DNA from: Gemmataceae bacterium
GTDB lineage: Bacteria > Planctomycetota > Planctomycetia > Gemmatales > Gemmataceae
Direction: 5' to 3'
Length of the DNA stretch: 8,953 nucleotides
Assembly (NCBI GenBank): GCA_025056835.1
Contig: JANWVS010000052.1
Location: 1-8,953, forward strand
In this document: piece by piece, positions 1-5,546 of the stretch
Position numbering within the stretch: position 1 is the stretch's first letter
How the letters are laid out: each line of letters starts with the position of its first letter
Notes under the pieces: generated by a model
Told to the model about the DNA's origin: nothing
The model's database searches: none
Seen by the model: only the letters and a program-made list of their open reading frames with translations
Program-made: the position numbers and the translations under genes

Positions 1-3000
1 AGGCGGGAAAAAGTCGATCGTGTTGGCGGTTTGAATGTCGGCCGGGCCTCCTTGCGACACTGGCGTGGACGGTCCGACGGCCGGGGCGCCGATACCCTGC
101 CCGCCGACGCCGCCGAAGGGATTGGCAAACTGGCCAGCGGCCTGGGTCGCGTTAAACGGCTGAGCCTGAGAGACATAGAACCAGTTGCCGGGATCGACGA
201 CCCGCGTGATCAGTTCGATGAGGCCGACGGCCTGCGTAGCCCCCATCAGGCCGAGCGAGCCATTGAAGCCTCCTTGGAAGCCGCCTCCTTGGAAGGCACC
301 GCTCACTTGACCGCCAGCAAAGCCCTGGCCTAAACCACCGATATTACCGAATCCTCCGAAACCACCAATGTTACCAAATCCTCCGAAGCCTCCCAGGCCA
401 CCGAAGCCTCCGAGGTTTCCGAAGCCCCCGACGAAGCCGCCAAAGCCGCCTCCGAAGCCGACGGAGTTCTGCTGGAATTGCTGCATGCCGCCGAGAGCGT
501 TGATCGGCATGACCAGTTCGCCGACGGGATAAACGCGGATGACCTTATCTTTGAGCGCCTTATCGTTGGTGGTGATTTCGACGAAGTTCCGCCGAATCAC
601 GTACGTCGCGTTGTTGGACGGAACTTGCGAGAGTGCCAAGCGCAAAGCGATCGACACGGGCATTTGCTTGGGGTAGGGCGGGAACTTGACTTGCGTTTCG
701 TATATGTCGATGTCACCGCCTCCGGCGGCATCATCCTTGAACGCCTGCTGATCGACGAGGATCGCCAATTCCTTCCCCTTGGCCTGGAAGCGTTCATAAA
801 AGATTGTGAGGGCCTCGCGCAGCGTCATGGGGTTCTGGAAATCCTTGGTATCGATCGACTCTTCCAGCATGGCTGCCAGCGAGTTAGCTTCCTTGCGCGC
901 CTTTTCGTCATCGGGGAGGCTGGACACTTCGTACTTCTCTTTGCGAATCGACGTGATCGCTTTCCATGTGGCCAGCGGGGGATAGAAGATTCCTGGCTCG
1001 TCCGGAAACGGTACGTGCGATTTGTCGACTTCGAGCAAGGTGGCCAAGAACCGCTCTTCGCGGAGCCGCTTGAGATCTTGCTGTTTTTGCAAGTGATACA
1101 GGTCGAGCGTCCGATCATAAACGGCCTGGAGCGACACCGGCGGCGCCTGACCGCGGAGCAACGCTTCGTTGCGCATCGCAATCATTTGGTCCATGAGATC
1201 GCGTTTGGCCTTTTCCTCAAACCGAGCGCGGGTCATCTCTTCCTTGAAACGCCGGAATTGAGCCATTTGCCGTTCTTCGAAGGTCTTGTTTTGCATTTCC
1301 CGCTCGGCCCGGGCCTTGGCCTCGGCGATTTGGTTGTTGCGATCTTCGATCCGCAGCTTGATCTGCCGGCCTTGGGTCGCGGCTTCGCGCAAAGCCGCTT
1401 CCAGGCGTGCGGCCAGGGTATCGCGAACACGATCGGTAATCTGCGGATGGACGGTCACACGCAGCAACGTGTCCTTGAGCATGGAAACCACGCCGTCCGG
1501 ATCGGTGTTGAGTTCCCGCCGCGCCTGCCGCAGGGCATCTTCGACCATTTGCGTCGTTTTCTGCTCTTCCAAAATGATCCGATCGCGCTGGGCCTGAAGC
1601 TGCCCCTGGGCAGCGCCATCTGCCCCGCTGCCTTTCGGCTCGGCCGGATCGCCGCCCAACGCCAGTTCCGCCCACGGGACAAACTCGGTCTTGGCGAATT
1701 CGATTTTGCCGTCCACCTTGCGAACACGATCGACGGCCTTGGCCTTTTGCAACTCCTTCACGATGGCATCCCGCGTCAACGCCCCTTCCTTCAATTTCGC
1801 AACCAATCGCAAACCGGCCTCGGCATTGGCGTCGCGCGGCGAAATCTTCTTGGCGTCGGCGAACAGACGGGCGGCGCTTTCCAGTTCGTTCTTGGTGAGC
1901 GCCAGTTCGGCGCCGATCAACAGATCCTTGTGCAGCACCTTCGTCTGCTGATATGCCATGGTCAAGGCGCGATCGGCTCGGAGCATCGCCGGCAACGTCT
2001 TGGCCCGCGACCACTGATCGATCATGCTGACGAGGAAGAAATTATCCAACTCCGCCGGCGGCACCGGTACGGATTCTTGCACCGTCGTCGCCGGCGCCTG
2101 TCCGGCGACTGTGCCGGAGATGGTGTACGTCAAGGTCTGCACCGGCTTCATCCGACCGACGATAAGCGTCGGCGTGTCGCTCCGCATCGGCGGCAGTTCC
2201 AACGGATACCGTTCCGTGACTTCGGCCGGCAGGGTCAGCACCGGGTTGTAGAGGATGGGGGCGGCAAAGGCCGCTTCATAGCGACTGAGGGCGTCGGTGA
2301 GTTTCTCCTCCAGCACCCGGGTTCGCAACACGGCGCCGCCGGTGCCCGTGGCGAACCCGTGCAAATTGTCGGGATCGAGTTGCAGTCCCAAAGGCACGGC
2401 GAAGAAAACGATCTTCCGTGCGACCATGTCTTTGCACAAGGCGATGCGGTCATCAAGGGTCATCGGGTTGTCAGTGCTCTGACCATCGCCGAGGAACAGA
2501 AGGATGCGTTGTCGCGATTCGCCGCCGTCAAACGTTTCGATGGCCCGAGCCAAAGCACTCTTGAGGTCGGTCGTGCCGATGGGATAGCGTTTCTTGAGTT
2601 CCGCCAGGGCTTTGAAGAGCTTGGGAGCGTCTGCCTGGGCGTCCAGCAACGATTCCGTCAGTTGCTTCGTCGCATCCTTTTCCCGCGTACTGACCGCCCA
2701 CAACGCAATGCGGTCCCCGGGGCGGGCGGTTTTGATGATAGCGTCGGCGATCTGCTGCGACGCTTGCCAGCCGGCGCCGGTTTGCGCGGCCGAGGTAGAA
2801 ATCAAGATGACGTAGTCGCGCTTTCGCGACGGTGCCGGAGGAAGTTTCGGTTGCACCTGCAACGCGAAAATCGCATCGCCTTCAAGCGGCTGATAGACGT
2901 GCAGCGGCGCAACCGCAAATTTCGATTCCGCCAGACTCGCCTCATACGTTTGCGCTGGTTGGAGCGCCGGTGCCACCGGCCCTTTCGCGATGGATGGCTT

Positions 3001-3087
3001 GTTCCCATCCCCTTGCGACGGCGTGCAAAGCCAGATGCCCAACCCGACGACGGCGCCTAGCGCAAGGAAGCGTATGAGTTTCTTCAT
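1..3087 (-). CDS. Large exported VWA-like / STN-like protein with Gly-Phe-rich region (3' end cut by window edge)
   Basis: The minus-strand frame from ATG at 3087 stays open for all 1029 codons to base 1, so the C-terminus lies outside the window. The start is supported by GAGGGG six bases upstream and by an export signal (MKKLIRFLALGAVVGLGIW, then Cys21). Cys21 follows Leu, so the lipobox is poor. Residues about 90-270 look like a von Willebrand factor A fold: strand DYVILISTSAA at 91-101, GTTDLKSAL near 171-179, and LGDGQS at 199-204 with Asp201. The first metal-site Asp is Ser97, so metal binding is doubtful. Then come a helical, possibly TPR-like stretch (about 375-460), a charged probable coiled coil (about 575-650), and an STN/secretin-N0-like domain (about 754-865) beginning MTLREAL and ending IRVYPVGELVMPI. 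Residues 877-919 are rich in Gly, Phe and Asn. The layout resembles large envelope proteins of planctomycetes. Function is unknown; a role in envelope or protein-complex assembly is inference. It is divergent from gmd. Confidence 0.85.
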   Translation of the reverse strand, partial: MKKLIRFLALGAVVGLGIWLCTPSQGDGNKPSIAKGPVAPALQPAQTYEASLAESKFAVAPLHVYQPLEGDAIFALQVQPKLPPAPSRKRDYVILISTSAAQTGAGWQASQQIADAIIKTARPGDRIALWAVSTREKDATKQLTESLLDAQADAPKLFKALAELKKRYPIGTTDLKSALARAIETFDGGESRQRILLFLGDGQSTDNPMTLDDRIALCKDMVARKIVFFAVPLGLQLDPDNLHGFATGTGGAVLRTRVLEEKLTDALSRYEAAFAAPILYNPVLTLPAEVTERYPLELPPMRSDTPTLIVGRMKPVQTLTYTISGTVAGQAPATTVQESVPVPPAELDNFFLVSMIDQWSRAKTLPAMLRADRALTMAYQQTKVLHKDLLIGAELALTKNELESAARLFADAKKISPRDANAEAGLRLVAKLKEGALTRDAIVKELQKAKAVDRVRKVDGKIEFAKTEFVPWAELALGGDPAEPKGSGADGAAQGQLQAQRDRIILEEQKTTQMVEDALRQARRELNTDPDGVVSMLKDTLLRVTVHPQITDRVRDTLAARLEAALREAATQGRQIKLRIEDRNNQIAEAKARAEREMQNKTFEERQMAQFRRFKEEMTRARFEEKAKRDLMDQMIAMRNEALLRGQAPPVSLQAVYDRTLDLYHLQKQQDLKRLREERFLATLLEVDKSHVPFPDEPGIFYPPLATWKAITSIRKEKYEVSSLPDDEKARKEANSLAAMLEESIDTKDFQNPMTLREALTIFYERFQAKGKELAILVDQQAFKDDAAGGGDIDIYETQVKFPPYPKQMPVSIALRLALSQVPSNNATYVIRRNFVEITTNDKALKDKVIRVYPVGELVMPINALGGMQQFQQNSVGFGGGFGGFVGGFGNLGGFGGLGGFGGFGNIGGFGGFGNIGGLGQGFAGGQVSGAFQGGGFQGGFNGSLGLMGATQAVGLIELITRVVDPGNWFYVSQAQPFNATQAAGQFANPFGGVGGQGIGAPAVGPSTPVSQGGPADIQTANTIDFFPP
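331..459 (-). repeat. Gly-Phe-Gly-Asn-type degenerate repeat segment within the VWA-like protein
   Basis: In the minus-strand coding frame this stretch (residues about 877-919) is built almost only of Gly and Phe with periodic Asn-Ile or Asn-Leu. The unit is roughly GFGN(I/L)GGFG, seen as FGNLGGFG, FGNIGGFG and FGNIGGLG. At DNA level it shows as recurring cctccgaa, ccaccgaa and ccgaagcc words with diverged third positions, so it is a protein-level repeat rather than a recent exact tandem duplication. A looser Gly/Gln/Phe/Ala composition continues to about base 75. It lies between the STN-like domain and a C-terminal piece containing LIELITRVVDPGNWFYV, so it may be a flexible or self-associating linker. 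Function is inferred only. Confidence 0.7.
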
Positions 3088-3093
3088 GTGCAA

Positions 3094-3099
3094 CCCCTC
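3094..3099 (-). promoter_or_regulatory. Ribosome binding site of the VWA-like gene
   Basis: GAGGGG on the minus strand lies six bases before the ATG at 3087. It fixes the start directly ahead of the hydrophobic export signal. No other in-frame ATG lies close enough to compete. Confidence 0.6.
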
Positions 3100-3165
3100 G
3101 TCAAACTGATCGACCCTGCCCCCGGTCTTCCCTCGATTCTCCATAAACGATTGTAAAAGAAGGTG

Positions 3166-3180
3166 CTGGCGTTTCGCCAG
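3166..3180. promoter_or_regulatory. Perfect inverted repeat (CTGGCG-TTT-CGCCAG) in the divergent intergenic region
   Basis: Six-base arms flank a three-base spacer, a perfect inverted repeat. It lies about 80 bases upstream of the minus-strand VWA-like gene and overlaps the place where transcription from the TGATAAAAT element (3183-3191) would begin. It could be an operator or the first stem-loop of the leader RNA. As a terminator it has no client, because both flanking genes point away from it. The arms are short, so chance is possible. Confidence 0.35.
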
Positions 3181-3182
3181 TC

Positions 3183-3191
3183 ATTTTATCA
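3183..3191 (-). promoter_or_regulatory. Candidate extended -10 promoter for the VWA-like gene
   Basis: The minus strand reads TGATAAAAT: a -10 hexamer TAAAAT (five of six to consensus) preceded by the extended TGn motif. No convincing -35 hexamer lies 16-18 bases upstream, which fits an extended -10 type if it is real. Transcription would start near 3176 and give a leader of about 90 bases before the ATG at 3087. The sequence is AT-rich against a GC-rich background. This is pattern-based only, and planctomycete promoters often depart from the E. coli consensus. Confidence 0.35.
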
Positions 3192-3526
3192 GAAATCCAC
3201 GCTTGCATGCCACGGCCGGCGATGCCGCGGCGTTATGCCCGGAGCATCCTTTTTTGTCCGCACCGTCAGCACGTGTGGAACGAATTTCCCCATGGATTCC
3301 CGGGTCGCGGCAGTTGGCAACCCGTTGCTCGAACCCCCCTGGGCGCTTTTGCTCCTTCCCGGAGGATGGCAACCTTGTCAATCTTTTCCCGGGCGAATTC
3401 GCTTGACCCTATTGTACACCTTCTGCTACCCTTGGCCGGCGCAGTACCTACCTGCGTCAGGGGAACGCCAAGCCAACGGTCGACTTGCGCTGACTTGTCC
3501 CAAAATTCGGTCGGCGCGGCAGTCAT

Positions 3527-3533
3527 GGAAGGA
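3527..3533 (+). promoter_or_regulatory. Ribosome binding site of gmd
   Basis: GGAAGGA ends seven bases before the ATG at 3541 and is the strongest Shine-Dalgarno match in the window. It decides the start. The same frame is open upstream to an ATG at 3163, but that 126-codon extension has no family resemblance, and the Rossmann strand of Gmd begins right at 3541. Confidence 0.75.
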
Positions 3534-3540
3534 CGGCACC

Positions 3541-4560
3541 ATGCGTACAGCACTCATCACCGGCATTACCGGTCAGGACGGCTCACATCTGGCCGAGTTT
3601 TTGCTGGACCGAGGTTATCGCGTTGTCGGCATGACGCGCCGCCGGAGCGGCGGCGCGCTCGACCGAATTGCCGCCATTCGAGAGCAAATCGAACTCGTGG
3701 AAGGAGACTTGCTGGATCAAACCGCGTTGACACGTACCCTCGAACGTGTCCAGCCCGAAGAGATCTATAACCTCGCCGGCCTTTCTTTCGTTCCCGCAAG
3801 CTGGCAACAACCCGTGGCGACCGGCGAATTCACCGCCTTGGGAGTCACGCGCTTGCTCGACGCCATGCGGCTGGTCTGTCCCACCGCTCGCTTCTATCAG
3901 GCCTCCAGTAGTGAAATGTTTGGCAAAGTCCGCGAGTCGCCGCAACGGGAAACGACCCCGTTTTACCCGCGCAGTCCTTACGCAGCGGCCAAGGCCTATG
4001 CCCATTACATCACCGTCAACTATCGCGAAAGCTATGGCCTGTACGCCTGTTCGGGCATTTTGTTCAACCACGAAGGACCGCGCCGCGGGCTGGACTTCGT
4101 TACGCGCAAGATCACCCATACCGCCGCTCGCATTAAACTCGGCCTCGAAGACGAGCTGCGCTTGGGCAATCTTCAGGCCAAGCGCGATTGGGGATACGCC
4201 GGCGACTACGTGCGCGCCATGTGGCTGATGCTGCAACAGCCGCAAGCCGACGATTTCGTCATCGGCACCGGCGAAGCCCATTCGGTGGCCGAGTTCGTCG
4301 AAGCGGTTTTTGCCTACCTCGACCTCGACTGGCGTCGCTACGTCATCATCGACCCGCAGCTGGTCCGGCCGGCGGAAGTGGATCTGCTCGTTGCCGATGC
4401 GTCCAAGGCCCGGCGCATCCTGGGCTGGGAGCCGGAGGTTTCTTTCCTCGAATTGATTCACTTGATGGTCGATGCCGATTTGGCGCTGGTGCGCAACCAG
4501 CTGCGGACCCCCCGGGCGGAACACCGCTCCGCGCGGCGTCGAGCCGTCGGTGTCGCATAA
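3541..4560 (+). CDS. gmd: GDP-mannose 4,6-dehydratase
   Basis: This 339-residue extended short-chain dehydrogenase/reductase converts GDP-D-mannose to GDP-4-keto-6-deoxy-D-mannose in the cytoplasm, using a tightly bound NADP(H). That product leads to GDP-fucose, GDP-rhamnose and related sugars. The cofactor loop GITGQDG sits at residues 8-14. The catalytic segment ASSSEMFG is at 121-128, with Ser123 where E. coli Gmd has Thr and Glu125 as the base. The YxxxK pair is Tyr147 and Lys151 in SPYAAAK. Family signatures [10 protein letters not shown] (181-190) and [12 protein letters not shown] (213-224) are present. Length is normal for the shorter members. The start follows GGAAGGA with seven-base spacing. 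The stop lies seven bases before manA, so the two are almost certainly co-transcribed. Some relatives annotated Gmd-like are bifunctional or act on related sugars; the 4,6-dehydratase call is the best fit. Confidence 0.95.
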   Translation: MRTALITGITGQDGSHLAEFLLDRGYRVVGMTRRRSGGALDRIAAIREQIELVEGDLLDQTALTRTLERVQPEEIYNLAGLSFVPASWQQPVATGEFTALGVTRLLDAMRLVCPTARFYQASSSEMFGKVRESPQRETTPFYPRSPYAAAKAYAHYITVNYRESYGLYACSGILFNHEGPRRGLDFVTRKITHTAARIKLGLEDELRLGNLQAKRDWGYAGDYVRAMWLMLQQPQADDFVIGTGEAHSVAEFVEAVFAYLDLDWRRYVIIDPQLVRPAEVDLLVADASKARRILGWEPEVSFLELIHLMVDADLALVRNQLRTPRAEHRSARRRAVGVA

Positions 4561-4567
4561 TGACTAC

Positions 4568-5539
4568 ATGGTCGCGACTTTTGGCCCTTTGCGTTTCGAG
4601 CCGTATTTCCGCCCGATGCCTTGGGGCGGCCGGGCCTTGGCGACTTTGCTGGGAAAACCACTGCCGCCGTCGGGTTGCTTCGGCGAATCGTGGGAAGTCA
4701 GCGATCACCCGCGGCACCGCAGTGTCGTGGCGTGTGGTCCCGGGCGGGGTACGTCGCTACGCCAGCTGATGCTCCAGCACCCGGTCGAATTGCTCGGAGA
4801 GAAGGCACGGCAGTTGCCGACGTTTCCCTGGCTCATCAAGTTCCTCGATTGCCGTGAGTTGCTGTCGGTTCAAGTCCATCCCGATTCCGCCGCGGCGGCC
4901 GCGCTTTGCCCCAACGAAGGCAGCAAGACCGAGGCGTGGTACGTCCTCCATGCCGAGACCGCAAGCCGTATTTACGCCGGACTGCGGCCGGGCATCGGAC
5001 CAAGTGAGTTGCGCACGGCCCTCGACGAAGGCACGGTGGCCGACTGCCTGCACTCCTTCGTACCGCAGGCGGGCGACTGCGTGTTTCTGCCGGCGGGAAC
5101 CGTGCATGCCGTCGGCGGCGGGGTCCTCTTGGCCGAGATTCAAGAAACGAGCGACGCCACCTTTCGGCTGTTTGATTGGAACCGTGTCGATGCCCACGGC
5201 CAAGCCCGACCGCTGCACATCAACGAGGCCTTGACTGCCATCCATTGGGAGGCGGGACCGGTCCAACCTGATCGCGCTCCCGCGGACGCTGATCGATGGA
5301 CGCTCGTTCGAGCGGAACCGTTTCATCTCGAATTGGTGCGCGCGCGGTGGGAGTTCGCGACCGGGCCGCGCGGTACCTTGAACGCCGTCATCGTCCTTGC
5401 CGGCACAGCGCACTGGTCGGCGAGCGGCGCGGCAGTCCAGCGCGGTGACGTCTGGGTCGTTCCCGCTGCGGCGGTCGAGCGCCGGCTCGTTCCCACCCAG
5501 CCTTTGGAAGCGTTGCTGGCAACCTGGCCTGCCCAGTGA
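4568..5539 (+). CDS. manA: Mannose-6-phosphate isomerase, class I
   Basis: This 323-residue cupin-fold zinc enzyme interconverts fructose-6-phosphate and mannose-6-phosphate in the cytoplasm, feeding mannose-1-phosphate and GDP-mannose synthesis. FGESWEVSDHP is at residues 39-48. The zinc ligands are Gln102 and His104 in VQVHPD, Glu122 in KTEAWYV and His180 in PAGTVHAVG. The catalytic Arg is probably Arg200 in TSDATFRLFDWNR. The length matches the short Firmicutes-type class I enzymes rather than the roughly 390-residue E. coli form. I chose ATG 4568 because homology starts right after it and it lies seven bases past the gmd stop. An in-frame ATG at 4472 would overlap gmd by 89 bases. No good Shine-Dalgarno precedes 4568, so translation is probably coupled to gmd. 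With gmd it forms a small GDP-deoxysugar unit; the mutase and guanylyltransferase must lie elsewhere. Confidence 0.93.
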   Translation: MVATFGPLRFEPYFRPMPWGGRALATLLGKPLPPSGCFGESWEVSDHPRHRSVVACGPGRGTSLRQLMLQHPVELLGEKARQLPTFPWLIKFLDCRELLSVQVHPDSAAAAALCPNEGSKTEAWYVLHAETASRIYAGLRPGIGPSELRTALDEGTVADCLHSFVPQAGDCVFLPAGTVHAVGGGVLLAEIQETSDATFRLFDWNRVDAHGQARPLHINEALTAIHWEAGPVQPDRAPADADRWTLVRAEPFHLELVRARWEFATGPRGTLNAVIVLAGTAHWSASGAAVQRGDVWVVPAAAVERRLVPTQPLEALLATWPAQ

Positions 5540-5546
5540 ATCCCGC

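Larger units (their letters stand above)
3088..3540. other. Divergent intergenic region between the VWA-like gene and gmd
   Basis: This 453-base stretch separates two divergent genes. The left part (3088-3191) holds the ribosome binding site, hairpin and possible -10 element of the minus-strand gene. The right end holds the gmd ribosome binding site at 3527-3533. For gmd, TTGACC at 3403-3408 followed 18 bases later by TACCCT at 3427-3432 is a weak promoter candidate that I would not rely on. Several frames are open here, including one continuous with gmd, but none has a credible start or protein-like composition. I see no RNA gene or riboswitch that I recognise. Confidence 0.6.

Noticed and set aside
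331..459. CRISPR or DNA tandem repeat
   Set aside because: The repeated words are short, diverged and in phase with a coding frame. There are no constant repeats with unique spacers.
1217..2014. 265-codon minus-strand frame and smaller frames inside the VWA-like gene
   Set aside because: They are out of frame with the continuous 1029-codon frame, and their low-complexity Arg/Gly/Ser composition is typical of shadow frames.
478..3060. 860-codon plus-strand open frame
   Set aside because: It shares codon boundaries with the minus-strand VWA-like gene, so high GC and codon bias keep it open. Its translation is rich in Arg, Gln, His and Leu, with no recognisable domain or signal, while the opposite strand has an export signal and family motifs.
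3313..3328. Small inverted repeats GTTGGCAAC and GCAACCCGTTGC in the intergenic region
   Set aside because: The arms are only four to five bases, with no link to a promoter or T-run. This is expected by chance in a GC-rich spacer.
3207..3770. 187-codon plus-strand frame crossing the gmd start
   Set aside because: Its second half is out of frame with gmd, its composition is Arg-rich shadow type, and no ribosome binding site precedes it.
3583..4524. 313-codon minus-strand open frame opposite gmd
   Set aside because: The plus strand has all the Gmd motifs here. The antisense product has no domain-like features.
4472..4567. Longer manA start at ATG 4472
   Set aside because: It would overlap the gmd coding region by 89 bases, and the extra 32 residues do not resemble the mannose-6-phosphate isomerase N-terminus.
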